Assembly (NCBI RefSeq): GCF_000227295.1
Contig: NZ_JH165054.1
Location: 572,775-619,995, forward strand
Direction: 5' to 3'
DNA: 47,221 nt
From: Cutibacterium avidum ATCC 25577
Lineage (GTDB): Bacteria > Actinomycetota > Actinomycetes > Propionibacteriales > Propionibacteriaceae
Every line of letters begins with the position of its first letter. Position 1 is the first letter of the stretch. A program made the translations under genes and the position numbers. Under the pieces are notes generated by a model. That model made no database searches and had not been told where the DNA came from. It saw nothing but the letters and a program-made list of their open reading frames with translations. Below are positions 28,309 through 37,710 of this stretch, piece after piece.

Positions 28309-30057
28309 GTGAAAGGTCCCTCCTCCCCGATCCTCCTCGACGCCTGGGCAGCTCGCAGCTGCCCGGTCAAGACCCAGAACGCCTATGACCCCACCCTGTC
28401 AGAACCGGTCGGCGATCCGCGTGACGACGAGCTCTTCGCAGGGGCGGAGGCTCACCTGACGGTCATCTGTGACGCCCTGGCAGCCGTCACGGACGCCGCC
28501 GATCTGCGCTCGGCCACCTTGAGCGTGGCCGGTCGCCGGGTCGCCACTCGCAGGGCTATGGACGCCGGCGCACCCGTCATCGTCTGCCCTGAGTTGCCGT
28601 CGTCCCCGCAGGAACACCGCACCGGCTCCCCCGACACCTTGGTGCTGGCCGGCAAGCGTGCCGACGGCGGGCCTGGATACTTGCCGGTCATCGTCAAGGA
28701 CCACCTGGTGCTGGAGAGCCACCACACCCTGGCGGAATTCACCTGGGTGTCCCCCCTGAATGATCCGGATCCTCGCCACGCGCGGATGTCACTGGACCAG
28801 ACCTTCCGCGCGGGCCGGGAACGCGCCCTCATCCAGGCCGCCCATCACTGGAGGCTCCTCGAGGACCTGGGTCTGGTCGCCACCCCTGACGAGTGCCCCA
28901 GCCATCGACGTCTCGTGGGGCTGGTCGGCCACGACGAGGTTGGGATCCTCGACGACGCCCTGGCCGTCTCCTGGCTCGATCTCGACCACAAATTCATTCG
29001 CACCTTCTCGCGCTCGGCCGCCTCAGGATGGCGTCGCCGCAGCGTGCTGGACCGATACGACCACGAGCACACCTTCCGAGTGTCGGTGGCCGAGCACGTC
29101 ATCGCCGGCGGCGAGCCGATGGTCGCCCCGATCGTCGTGCGTGAGTGCGAGTCCTGTCAGTGGTGGGCCATCTGTGAGCCACGTCTCGACGATGCCGATC
29201 TCTCCCTGCACATCTCCAAGGCTCCCCTGGACGTCCGGGAGATCTCGACCCTGCGTCGTCTCGGGGTTTCCACCGTCGACGACCTGGCCGACGCCGACCT
29301 GGACGAGCTGCTGCCGGTCTACCTGCCTGAGGTTCAACACCGTCCCCGACCCGAACAACGGCTCCGGGCGGCCGCCCGTCGCGCGCGCCTCATCCGTCAG
29401 GGAGTCCTGCTGGAGCGCAACGATGAGGGACCCATCGAGGTAGCCTCGTCCCGACTGGAACTCGATTTCGACATCGAGACCTCTCCGGATGGTCGGGTCT
29501 ATCTGTGGGGTTTCGAGGTCAGTGATCCTGAACGCCTGCTCGACTCGACGACCGGCGACGTGCCCTATTACGTCGCCTTCAGCGAGTTCGCTGACATGGG
29601 TGACGACGACGAGAACGCACTGGCTGCCCGCGCCATCGCCTGGCTCGACGAGATCGTCTCGGCCCACCCGGAGACGATCGTGGTCCACTACTCCGACTAC
29701 GAGATCGTCCATCTGCGTCATTTCGGCCACGTCTGCCAGAACGTGGAGACTCGTCAAGCGGTACGTCGGCTGCTGGACTCCGGCTGTTTCGTCGACCTCT
29801 TCACCACCATCAAGGCGCACTTCTTCGGGGTCAACGGGATTGGTCTGAAGGTCGTTGCCAACGCCGGCGCCGGGTTCTCCTGGCGTGACCCGGACCCGGG
29901 CGGCCTCAACTCCCAGACCTGGTGGGACCTCGCCGTCCATGACCCCGATCCGCAGGTCCGCGAATCCTCCAGAACCCGAGTCATGGAATACAACGAGGAC
30001 GACGTGAAGGCTACCCTCGCTGTTCGCCGTTGGCTTGCCGAGAGGCCCTCCGAGTAA
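28309..30057 (+). CDS. TM0106-family RecB-like putative nuclease
   Basis: This 582-aa protein combines a RecB-like N-terminal half with a C-terminal RNase-H-like exonuclease domain. Three cysteines in CESCQWWAIC plus one near the N-terminus (RSCPVKTQN) fit the four-cysteine iron-sulfur staple of this family. The C-terminal acidic residues appear in ELDFDIET, HYSDYE and YNEDDV, as in DEDD-type exonucleases. The GTG at 28309 begins right after the menG stop, with AAGGAG about 10 bases upstream, so it is probably co-transcribed with menG. Its role is presumed to be DNA processing. Biochemistry is poorly known. Confidence 0.85.
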   Translation: MKGPSSPILLDAWAARSCPVKTQNAYDPTLSEPVGDPRDDELFAGAEAHLTVICDALAAVTDAADLRSATLSVAGRRVATRRAMDAGAPVIVCPELPSSPQEHRTGSPDTLVLAGKRADGGPGYLPVIVKDHLVLESHHTLAEFTWVSPLNDPDPRHARMSLDQTFRAGRERALIQAAHHWRLLEDLGLVATPDECPSHRRLVGLVGHDEVGILDDALAVSWLDLDHKFIRTFSRSAASGWRRRSVLDRYDHEHTFRVSVAEHVIAGGEPMVAPIVVRECESCQWWAICEPRLDDADLSLHISKAPLDVREISTLRRLGVSTVDDLADADLDELLPVYLPEVQHRPRPEQRLRAAARRARLIRQGVLLERNDEGPIEVASSRLELDFDIETSPDGRVYLWGFEVSDPERLLDSTTGDVPYYVAFSEFADMGDDDENALAARAIAWLDEIVSAHPETIVVHYSDYEIVHLRHFGHVCQNVETRQAVRRLLDSGCFVDLFTTIKAHFFGVNGIGLKVVANAGAGFSWRDPDPGGLNSQTWWDLAVHDPDPQVRESSRTRVMEYNEDDVKATLAVRRWLAERPSE

Positions 30058-30071
30058 TCCTGGGACGCCTG

Positions 30072-30092
30072 GTCACGACGTTTCGCCGTGAC
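30072..30092 (+). terminator. short hairpin after the nuclease gene
   Basis: GTCACG (30072-30077) pairs with CGTGAC (30087-30092) around a 9-base loop, 15 bases after the stop codon. No clear T-run follows, so termination is only plausible. Confidence 0.4.
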
Positions 30093-30157
30093 GGGTGTCG
30101 CCATCGGCATGAGGTCAGGCAAAGATGATCCTGGCATGGCAAAGGTATACGGTTTTG

Positions 30158-30185
30158 TTGACACGTCCCTGACGATCCCTATCCG
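30158..30185 (+). promoter_or_regulatory. sigma-A-type promoter of the ABC exporter gene
   Basis: A perfect -35 hexamer TTGACA (30158-30163) is followed after 16 bases by TATCCG (30180-30185). Transcription would begin near 30191, only about ten bases before the ATG, leaving a very short leader that contains TGGAGA as ribosome site. Confidence 0.6.
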
Positions 30186-30200
30186 CTCATCTGGAGACCC

Positions 30201-31988
30201 ATGCGTTCCTTGACACGAATCCTTCGATTCACCTCGCAGCTGTGGAAGTTCTACCTCGGGGTCGTCATCTCGGCTGTCATCGTCGCAATCACTCAGCTGG
30301 CCGTACCCTTCGTCATCGCCCGGGCCACCGACCTCGCCGTGGCAGGCGTGCGCGGAAACGACCACCACATCCGCGACATCATGCTTCTCGCGGTGGTCAT
30401 CCTCGTCCTCGACGTCGTCAACTCCCTGCTCACCAACGTCAACGGATGGCTAGGCGACATCATGAGCGCCAAGATGCGCCAGATCCTGTCGACCCGGTAC
30501 TTCAGCAAGCTGCTGGAGCTGCCGCAGTCCTGGTTCGACGAGGAGCTCACCGGATCGATCACCTCCAAGCTCACCCGATCGATCACCAATGTCACCGACT
30601 TCGCCAAGGCCTTCTCGAACAACTTCTTCACCCTATTGCTGACGACGGGCGCCGTCCTCGTCATCTCAGCGGTCTACTACTGGCCGTTGGCCGTGCTGTT
30701 GGCGATCGTCTTCCCGATCTACGTCTGGTTGACGGCCTTGACGTCACGCAACTGGCAGACCCATCAGGACGTCATCAACCACCACATCGACACCGCCGGC
30801 GGGCGGTTCCAGGAGGTCGTCTCCCAGATTCGCGTCGTCAAGTCCTACGTCACCGAGGCCAGCGAGCAGAAACAGTTCAACGACCACTACGACGCCACCG
30901 TCGACGCCACCCGCCAGCAGTCCAACCACTGGCACCTCATGGACACCGTGCGGAGGGTGGTCCTCAACGTCATCTTCTTCGGTATCTACGCCATCATCTT
31001 CGTCCGAACCGCCAAGGGATACTTCGGCGTCGGGGACATGATCCTGCTCATCCAGCTCATGACGATGGCTCGCCAGCCGGTGCAGATGATGAGTTACATC
31101 ATCGACGTCGCCCAGCGCGCCGTGGCCGGGTCCAAGGACTACTTCTCCGTCATGGAGACCCGTCCGGCCCACGTACCGCAGACCGCCACGACGACCATCC
31201 GCGAGCCCGAGCCGGGCGTCCCGATGATCTCCTTCAACGACACCGTCTTCAGCTACGACGGCACCAATCGGGTCATCGACCATGTCACCTTCGACGTCAG
31301 TCCCGGCGAGAAGGTGGCACTTGTGGGCGAATCCGGGGGCGGAAAGTCCACCTTGGTGAACCTGCTGCTCGGCCTCTACCCGGTCACCGAGGGCGCCATC
31401 ATGGTGGCCGGCAACGATATCTCTCAGGTGACCCCGGATGCCTTGCGACGCCGTATCGGAGTGGTCTTCCAGGATCCGGCACTGTTCTCCGGATCGATCC
31501 GGGAGAACATCGCCTACGGCACCGAGGCCACCGACGCGCAGATCCGCGACGCTGCTCACCGCGCCTACGCCGACCGCTTCATCAAGCGGTTCTCCCAGCA
31601 GTACGACACCCTCGTCGGGGAGCGCGGTATCAAGCTCTCCGGTGGCCAGAAGCAGCGCATCTCGATTGCCAGGGCCCTGCTCAAGGACGCCCCGATCCTC
31701 GTTCTCGACGAGGCCACCTCAGCCCTGGACACCAAGTCCGAGCGGTGGGTGCAGGCCGGTCTGGAATCCCTCATGGCCGACCGCACCAGCCTCATCATCG
31801 CCCACCGCCTCTCGACGATCTCCAGCGTGGACCGGATCGTCACCCTGGACGCCGGTCGCGTCGACGAGATCGGCACCCCGGCCGAGCTGGCCGCCTCCGG
31901 AGGTATCTACGCCGAGTTGTTGGCCCTACAGGCATCCAGCTCGAAGGCCGACCGCAAGAGGCTGGAGCGATTCGGCATCAAACTGTAA
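30201..31988 (+). CDS. one-piece ABC exporter (membrane domain plus ATPase)
   Basis: The 595-aa protein has six membrane helices (about residues 10-300) followed by an ATPase domain with Walker A GESGGGKST, signature LSGGQKQRISIARALL, Walker B ILVLDEATSALD and the switch HRLSTI. The architecture is that of homodimeric exporters of lipids, drugs or peptides. GGAGA lies 3 bases before the ATG. It is monocistronic, convergent with the FtsX-type permease gene, with a 102-base gap holding no clear gene. The substrate cannot be told from sequence. Confidence 0.9.
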   Translation: MRSLTRILRFTSQLWKFYLGVVISAVIVAITQLAVPFVIARATDLAVAGVRGNDHHIRDIMLLAVVILVLDVVNSLLTNVNGWLGDIMSAKMRQILSTRYFSKLLELPQSWFDEELTGSITSKLTRSITNVTDFAKAFSNNFFTLLLTTGAVLVISAVYYWPLAVLLAIVFPIYVWLTALTSRNWQTHQDVINHHIDTAGGRFQEVVSQIRVVKSYVTEASEQKQFNDHYDATVDATRQQSNHWHLMDTVRRVVLNVIFFGIYAIIFVRTAKGYFGVGDMILLIQLMTMARQPVQMMSYIIDVAQRAVAGSKDYFSVMETRPAHVPQTATTTIREPEPGVPMISFNDTVFSYDGTNRVIDHVTFDVSPGEKVALVGESGGGKSTLVNLLLGLYPVTEGAIMVAGNDISQVTPDALRRRIGVVFQDPALFSGSIRENIAYGTEATDAQIRDAAHRAYADRFIKRFSQQYDTLVGERGIKLSGGQKQRISIARALLKDAPILVLDEATSALDTKSERWVQAGLESLMADRTSLIIAHRLSTISSVDRIVTLDAGRVDEIGTPAELAASGGIYAELLALQASSSKADRKRLERFGIKL

Positions 31989-32090
31989 TGAGGACCGCGC
32001 CGACGATGGCACCGACGCAGCCGCGCCACGAACGGCGAATCGTCCCGACGCGTTTTGGGCCGGGCCGCAGCGGTGTCACGGGGTCGTGGA

Positions 32091-34376
32091 TCAGGTAGCT
32101 CTCATGTCGAAGTGGTAACGGCGATGGATGGCGGCCCCCAGCAAGGATCCACCGAACATCCCGGCGGCCAACGCACCGAAGACCCACCACGCGGCCCCAA
32201 GCAGGTCCAAGGCTCCCGACAGGATCCTGCCTGTGAGCCACACCGCGACAACCGAGGAGATCACCCCGCATATCAGGGCGGCCAGCATTGTGGTAGCCAC
32301 CTCCACAAGGATGACCTGGTCCACCCAACGCCTGCCCAATCCGATGCGTTTGAGGCTGGTCACCAGATCACTATTGGCGGCTCTCTCCTCCTTCGCCAAC
32401 AGGCCCGCCATGATGGCCGACAACACGATGAAGGTGACGGTCGCGACGATGGTGATCGTTGGCAGCGGGACATCACCGAGGATTCGGGGGGCCATGACAT
32501 AAAATTCCCCCAACCCGTGCGCCTGCGCCCACTCGTTGGTCAGTCGATCCTGATCGGGGGTCAGCCCTGTGAACAGAATCGCCGATCCAGCGCCTCGTGG
32601 TATTCCTGCTTTCGGACGCACGGAGATGCGCTTGACCCAGCTCAGATCATCCGTCAGCCCGACGGTGTGTGCCGGGTCGGCCCTGGAGGGATCATTGGTC
32701 AAGTACCCGCCTGATACAAGGACGTCACGTTGGGCGTCGTCAAGCTTTGTGACGACCGCAACATCGTCAACCTTGGAGAAATACCACCATGATCCGCTGA
32801 TGTTGGCGTCATCGACCTGGTGGACGGTGATGTTTTTGGCGCCTTCCAGGGCATCGGAAAACTGCTTGACCTGAGCCGACTCCAGGGCGGGCACACCCTC
32901 CATCGAGACATGGAGCAAGGCCATCCCCGGGGGCATACCGGTGCTCGTCTGCGCGTTGGCCTGGGAGAACAACGCTGAAACGATGAGAAGCCCGGTAGCG
33001 GTTGCGGTGACCAGACCCGCCGCCACACCTGCGAAGACGCAATGCCACCCGCCCCGGCTGGAAAGAGCTCGATGAGCAGCAAGAGCCCGGCCTACGGGGC
33101 GATGTGTCCGGACCAGACGAGAGAGCACGAAGGGTGCCCCCAAACCACCGGCCACTGCACACATCCCAGCGACCACAGCGACCGCGGTGAAGGTTGCGTC
33201 AGCCCCCAGGAGACCCCACAGGCACACTGCGCAGCCCAGTACCAGAGCCGCCCACCCCAGCCGACGAGCCGTGTTCATGTTGATCCCTCGCCGCTTCACG
33301 GTCTTACGACGGGAGGGAACCATGTTCACCATGGCCGCAGGAAGTACCCCGATGACCAATGCCATCACCAACGGGACCGTGGGGAATCGCCAAGGCCCCA
33401 ACGGAGCAGAAGCCCTGGGGGCCATGTACCACCGCGCCGCAGCGACCACCGCCTGGCCCAGGGCCACAGACATCAGCGAGACGGTTTCTGCAACGAGGAG
33501 GGCCACCGTCTTACTCATGGCCGATACCGATCGACGGCGTACCCCGATAGCCAGAAGGGGGGATGCGATGCGTCTGAGTAGGGCCGTCAGTGCCGCGCCG
33601 GACACGACTGCCCCCAGCAGGCCACACACCAGCCATGCCAGGTTCTGATCCACGAATGCCTTCGGCGTCAGCCCGTGAGCTTCGCCGGCAGAACGGGTCT
33701 GTGTGGTATCGCAGTCACCTGCAAGCTTCAGGGTCTCGGCGAGGAGACTGCATACGTCACCGGGCTCCTGGGAGGTGAACCCAATTTGCCCATTGCCCCT
33801 GATACCGGCACGTCCAGCGTCATCGCGGGAAATCCGCCATGACTGCCATGTGCCTGGAGCCGCAAGAACCAAGGTCGCAGCCCGATCGTAGACGGCTTCG
33901 ACATGGCCGGTGACCGTGAGGTGGAGATCACCTGCCTTGGCAGACAACCGCGATCCATCATCGGCGCCAAGAGTACTGGTGGCCAGAACCTCCCCGGCCT
34001 TCGCCGGCCAGCGACCCGAGGTCAGCCGATAGCGACTTTGCGTGGCCAAACCGGCCATGGGCATCTCTTGGTAGGCGACGTCATCGTACTGTACAAGGTT
34101 GATATTGCTGTAGAGCTGGGGAAAGGGCGCCGATGCCTGCAACGTGTTATTACGGGGTATCGGTACGGGGGTACCTGGAGGCACGTCTTCCTGCAGCGAG
34201 AAGAGACCGCTGGTGGAGCCGTAGCTCGCGATGTTCTTCTGTTCATCGGACAGTTGCCGAGCATTGGTGATGCCGCTGGAGACAGTCAGAGCTACAACGA
34301 CCAGAGCCAGCGGAATGACGCGAAGCCACGTCCGCCAGTTCGACACGACGAGCCGGGTGACGTGGACGACCCACAT
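32091..34376 (-). CDS. FtsX-type ABC permease in a likely iron-regulated operon
   Basis: This 761-aa permease has the duplicated MacB/FtsX plan. One N-terminal helix (about 14-31) precedes a large extracytoplasmic domain (about 35-240), then a block of helices (about 250-500), a second external domain (about 510-640) and three C-terminal helices. GGAGG 6 bases before the ATG at 34376 is ideal. The gene begins one base after the ATPase stop. Such transporters export peptides, siderophores or toxic compounds, or sense antibiotics, rather than importing solutes. The operon begins at a DtxR-type iron box, so the substrate may relate to iron or haem. The substrate is unknown. Confidence 0.85.
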   Translation of the reverse strand: MWVVHVTRLVVSNWRTWLRVIPLALVVVALTVSSGITNARQLSDEQKNIASYGSTSGLFSLQEDVPPGTPVPIPRNNTLQASAPFPQLYSNINLVQYDDVAYQEMPMAGLATQSRYRLTSGRWPAKAGEVLATSTLGADDGSRLSAKAGDLHLTVTGHVEAVYDRAATLVLAAPGTWQSWRISRDDAGRAGIRGNGQIGFTSQEPGDVCSLLAETLKLAGDCDTTQTRSAGEAHGLTPKAFVDQNLAWLVCGLLGAVVSGAALTALLRRIASPLLAIGVRRRSVSAMSKTVALLVAETVSLMSVALGQAVVAAARWYMAPRASAPLGPWRFPTVPLVMALVIGVLPAAMVNMVPSRRKTVKRRGINMNTARRLGWAALVLGCAVCLWGLLGADATFTAVAVVAGMCAVAGGLGAPFVLSRLVRTHRPVGRALAAHRALSSRGGWHCVFAGVAAGLVTATATGLLIVSALFSQANAQTSTGMPPGMALLHVSMEGVPALESAQVKQFSDALEGAKNITVHQVDDANISGSWWYFSKVDDVAVVTKLDDAQRDVLVSGGYLTNDPSRADPAHTVGLTDDLSWVKRISVRPKAGIPRGAGSAILFTGLTPDQDRLTNEWAQAHGLGEFYVMAPRILGDVPLPTITIVATVTFIVLSAIMAGLLAKEERAANSDLVTSLKRIGLGRRWVDQVILVEVATTMLAALICGVISSVVAVWLTGRILSGALDLLGAAWWVFGALAAGMFGGSLLGAAIHRRYHFDMRAT

Positions 34377-34377
34377 C

Positions 34378-35076
34378 TCATACCTCCTCGAGAACCCCGT
34401 CCTCCATGTCGAGAACCCGGTCGACATAGTCGCAGGCTCGCGGATCATGGGAGGACAGCAGGACTGCACGATCAGCACCGTCGGTGACGATGTGACGCAA
34501 GACCTTGAAGATCATGTCAGTATTGGCCCGGTCGAGCTGGCCAGTCGGTTCATCGGCGAGCACGATTCGATGACCGCCAGCAATCGCACGGGCGATCCCC
34601 ACCCGCTGAGCCTGCCCACCAGACATCTCTGCGGGGCGACGATCTGCCAATTCAGCGACCCCCACCTCTTCGAGGGCACCCATGGCAATGGCCGCAGAAT
34701 TCTTAATCTCACGCGCCCGCAGAACAAGCTCGATATTCTCCCGGGCCGTAAAATCGGGGACGAGTCCATGATGCTGAAAAACCATCCCCATTTCATGAAG
34801 ACGAATGGCGTCTCGCTGTGATTCTGACACTTTCGTGATATCCACTCCGTTGATGCACACCGTCCCACGCGATGGGGACAAAAGCCCAGAGAGCACATTG
34901 AGCAGGGTTGTCTTTCCAGAACCACTCACTCCGCGAACGAGTATCAGCTCACCGGTGTGGAGTACAAGGTCGACACCGTTGAGTACCTCATCACCCTTAA
35001 CATAGGAAAGGTGAAGATCATTGGCCTTGAGGGGGTGAGCCACCCCCTCAAGGTCTTGCCGTTTCGATGTCAGCAC
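34378..35076 (-). CDS. ABC ATPase partner of the FtsX-type permease
   Basis: This is a MacB/LolD-type ATPase of 232 aa: Walker A GVSGSGKTT, signature MSGGQAQRVGIARAI, Walker B IVLADEPTGQLD, switch SSHDPR. The best start is GTG at 35076, which overlaps the end of the 30-codon ORF by 7 bases, so translation is probably coupled to it. A start further inside, near the conserved KANDLHLSY, cannot be excluded. It works with the permease encoded directly after it. Confidence 0.88.
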   Translation of the reverse strand: MLTSKRQDLEGVAHPLKANDLHLSYVKGDEVLNGVDLVLHTGELILVRGVSGSGKTTLLNVLSGLLSPSRGTVCINGVDITKVSESQRDAIRLHEMGMVFQHHGLVPDFTARENIELVLRAREIKNSAAIAMGALEEVGVAELADRRPAEMSGGQAQRVGIARAIAGGHRIVLADEPTGQLDRANTDMIFKVLRHIVTDGADRAVLLSSHDPRACDYVDRVLDMEDGVLEEV

Positions 35077-35162
35077 CGATGACCCAATCCATAAGATGAG
35101 GCTTCATCATGATCTTTCCACCAGAACGACGAATCATTCGTTATTTTCCTGTTAACGGACAT
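35070..35162 (-). CDS. 30-aa peptide under the iron box
   Basis: A complete 30-codon frame runs from ATG (35162) to TGA, with GAGG 8 bases upstream of the ATG. The product starts MSVNRKITND, has a central FWWKDHDEA and ends in YGLGHRC, with its only cysteine last. It is not hydrophobic and has no signal peptide. It is the first reading frame after the iron box and overlaps the start of an exporter ATPase gene. It could be a peptide exported by that transporter, a signalling peptide, or a translated leader that only controls the ATPase. It is not recognised, and no homologue could be checked. Confidence 0.5.
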   Translation of the reverse strand: MSVNRKITNDSSFWWKDHDEASSYGLGHRC

Positions 35163-35211
35163 GGCTAAAACCTCTATTCTTGATCGCCCGCTGCTCTGCG
35201 GCGCGTGATAC

Positions 35212-35230
35212 TTAGGTTCACCTAACCTAA
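35212..35230 (-). promoter_or_regulatory. DtxR/IdeR-type iron box
   Basis: TTAGGTTCACCTAACCTAA matches the known 19-bp consensus of actinobacterial iron regulators at 17 positions, with perfect TTAGGTT and AACCTAA arms, flanked by a further C and G that extend the palindrome. It lies 50 bases upstream of the 30-codon ORF on the minus strand. A TTGACA hexamer (minus strand, 35238-35243) precedes it, so bound regulator would cover the promoter. Derepression in low iron is expected. Confidence 0.85.
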
Positions 35231-35250
35231 GACGGCCTGTCAAGAGTGGG

Positions 35251-36138
35251 TCACAACGGCCGATCCAGCATCGCCCCGACCAGAAATCCCACAGCGCACA
35301 GCAACTCCGCCAACCCTGTGTTACGCAGTACAGGGACAAGGGACATCCCGGTGACTCGATCAATCATGGCCCGCACTGTTGGCACCAGAAATACAACCAT
35401 CCCCAGCCCCAACAGAACCCACCAGGTCGTCAGGGCCGCGACGACGATGACGCCGACGCCGGCCAGGAACACCAAAGCGAGGTAGCAGACGCGGGTCCCC
35501 TGGTGCCCCAGTTTGGTGGCCAGGGTGTGCTTGCCACTAGTCCGGTCACCGTCGATGTCGCGCAGATTGTTGGCCACCAGTACCGCGCACGCCAGGAAAC
35601 CAATGAGGCTGGCCGTCACCCACCCCGCGGCACCAACGTGATCGGTCTGGACGTACACCGTGCCGCCGACGGCCACCAATCCGAAGAAGACGAAGACGAA
35701 GACCTCCCCCAGCCCGGCATATCCGTAGGGGTGAGATCCTCCGGTGTAGAACCAGGCCGCAAGGATGCACGCCAAGCCCAGGATGAGAAACCACCAGTGT
35801 CCGGTACTGATGGTGATGACCAGACCGGCCACCGCCGAGACACCGAAACACCCGAAGGCTGCTGCCTTGACGTGGGAGGGCTCGGCCACCCCGGAACCGA
35901 CCAGCCGCAGCGGACCGACACGATCCTCACCGTCGGAGCCGCGAATGCCGTCGGAATAGTCATTGGCGAAGTTCACCCCGATGACCAGCCCCAGGGCCAC
36001 CACCAGGCACAGCGTCGCCAGCCCCCAGCGCGCACCGCCGTCGGCGATGGCAATCGCGGTTCCAGCGAGCACCGGTGCGATCGCAGTGGGAAGGGTGCGC
36101 GGACGAGCCCCCTCGAGCCATTCGGCTGTTGTGGCCAT
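35251..36138 (-). CDS. menA: 1,4-dihydroxy-2-naphthoate polyprenyltransferase
   Basis: MenA attaches the polyprenyl chain to dihydroxynaphthoate to give demethylmenaquinone, the substrate of MenG. The 295-aa membrane protein of the UbiA family has ARPRTLPTAIAPVLAG at the N-terminus, the first metal-binding motif NFANDYSDGIRG, and the second acidic motif NNLRDIDGDRTSGKHT. The ATG at 36138 has AGGAG 7 bases upstream and is preferred over TTG two codons earlier. The polyprenyl synthase in this window should supply its donor. Confidence 0.93.
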   Translation of the reverse strand: MATTAEWLEGARPRTLPTAIAPVLAGTAIAIADGGARWGLATLCLVVALGLVIGVNFANDYSDGIRGSDGEDRVGPLRLVGSGVAEPSHVKAAAFGCFGVSAVAGLVITISTGHWWFLILGLACILAAWFYTGGSHPYGYAGLGEVFVFVFFGLVAVGGTVYVQTDHVGAAGWVTASLIGFLACAVLVANNLRDIDGDRTSGKHTLATKLGHQGTRVCYLALVFLAGVGVIVVAALTTWWVLLGLGMVVFLVPTVRAMIDRVTGMSLVPVLRNTGLAELLCAVGFLVGAMLDRPL

Positions 36139-36332
36139 AGACAAACTCCTGGGATAGACGGTGAAGACGTGAAATTCACGTCATGACGGTGCTGACCCGC
36201 AGATCTTCCCGGGACATGCACCATGGGCGACCATATCGCCGCTGCACATTCAGCCCCGCATCAGCAGAAGCTACGGAAGCGGTACATAATCTCTCTTACC
36301 CCACAATCCCATCGAGTTTGGCAGGAGTCCCC

Positions 36333-37619
36333 GTGAGAACCATGTTCGCCAGCCTGACGGTTCCGAACTATCGGATCTACTTCTCGGGCACCCTCATGAC
36401 GAACATGGGACAGTGGATGGCCCGTACCGCCCAGTCATGGCTGGTGCTCATCATCCTCACCCACGGCAACGCGGCCATGCTGGGCTGGGTGATGGCGGTG
36501 AACTTCGCCCCCATCCTCCTCATCACCCCCTGGGCCGGGGCCCTGGCTGACCGGATGTCCAAGCGCCGCATCATGGTGACCGCCCAGATCGTCATGGCCA
36601 TCGACGCCGCGATCCTGTCCACCCTCGTGCTCACCGGGGCGGTGCAGCTGTGGATGGTCTTCGTCATCTCGGCCATGGACGGCATCGCCGGCGCGTTCTA
36701 CAGCCCTGCCACCCAGGCCTTTGTCTCCGAGCTCGTCCCGCTGAAGAACCTGCCCAACGCCGTGAGCCTTAACTCGGCCTCCTTCAACGGAGCCCGCCTG
36801 TTCGGACCTGGCCTCGGCGGTCTGCTCATCGCCACCGTGGGAGTCGGCTGGGTGATGGCCATCAACGTCCTCTGCTTCATCGGGTTCATCACAACCCTGT
36901 TGCTCATCAACGCTGACCGTCTTCACACGTCCCCACCATCGTCCGAGAAGGCACGAGTGCGAGACGGCGTCCGGTACGTCAAGCGTCGCCCCGACCTCGT
37001 CATCCTGCTGGCGATCGGGTTCATGATGGGAACCTTCGGTTTCAACTTCAACATCTCCGATGCGGTCATGGCGACTCAGGCCTTCGGCAAGGGATCTGGT
37101 GAGTACGGTCTGCTCGGTTCCCTCATGGGTATCGGCTCAATGGCCGCCGCACTGGGAGCGGCTCGACGCAAGCCGCGACTGCGCTGGGTCGAGCTGGCCC
37201 TGCTCGTCTACAGCGTCAGCATGGGTCTGTCCGCCCTGGCCCCGAATTACGGCATCTTCGCCGTGCTCAAGATCTTCGTCGGCTGGGGAGCCATCTCGAC
37301 CCTCATCACCGCCAACGCCATGGTGCAGACCTCGGTCACCCCGCAGATGCGCGGACGTGTCATGAGCCTGTGGGCCACCCTGGTGATGGGCGGCACCCCG
37401 TTCGTCTCCCCCATCGTCGGATGGATCGGCAACGCCATCGGCCCGCGCTCCACCGTCGCATGGGGAGCCATCAGCCTGGGCATCACGTTCGTCGTCATCA
37501 CCGCCGTCATCATGCACAACGACAAGATCCGGGTGGTCTTCGATCCCTCCAAGCGGGCTCCCTGGCTGCGTCAGGTACGTGGCACGGTGACGATCGACTA
37601 CGTCCAGCAGACGAAGTGA
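36333..37619 (+). CDS. MFS transporter, EntS-like
   Basis: This 428-aa twelve-helix transporter starts RTMFASLTVPNYRIYFSG, with the loop motif ADRMSKRRIM between helices 2 and 3. The family includes the enterobactin exporter EntS and many drug or macrolide efflux proteins. The GTG at 36333 has AGGAG 5 bases upstream. It is divergent from menA across a 194-base gap. That gap holds CATAAT near 36284 as a possible -10 box, and no iron box was seen. The substrate is open. Confidence 0.85.
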   Translation: MRTMFASLTVPNYRIYFSGTLMTNMGQWMARTAQSWLVLIILTHGNAAMLGWVMAVNFAPILLITPWAGALADRMSKRRIMVTAQIVMAIDAAILSTLVLTGAVQLWMVFVISAMDGIAGAFYSPATQAFVSELVPLKNLPNAVSLNSASFNGARLFGPGLGGLLIATVGVGWVMAINVLCFIGFITTLLLINADRLHTSPPSSEKARVRDGVRYVKRRPDLVILLAIGFMMGTFGFNFNISDAVMATQAFGKGSGEYGLLGSLMGIGSMAAALGAARRKPRLRWVELALLVYSVSMGLSALAPNYGIFAVLKIFVGWGAISTLITANAMVQTSVTPQMRGRVMSLWATLVMGGTPFVSPIVGWIGNAIGPRSTVAWGAISLGITFVVITAVIMHNDKIRVVFDPSKRAPWLRQVRGTVTIDYVQQTK

Positions 37620-37710
37620 GCCGTTCAGTGGTGCGACCACAGGTGAACACAGTCCACCTTTCTCTAGAGCCCCCTCTGGAAATTCAGGGCCAAGATGGTT
37701 CACTGGTCCC

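Noticed and set aside
31989-32090. Terminator between the ABC exporter and the FtsX permease genes
   Set aside because: GACGAT and ATCGTC can pair, but over a long loop with many mismatches, so support is too weak.
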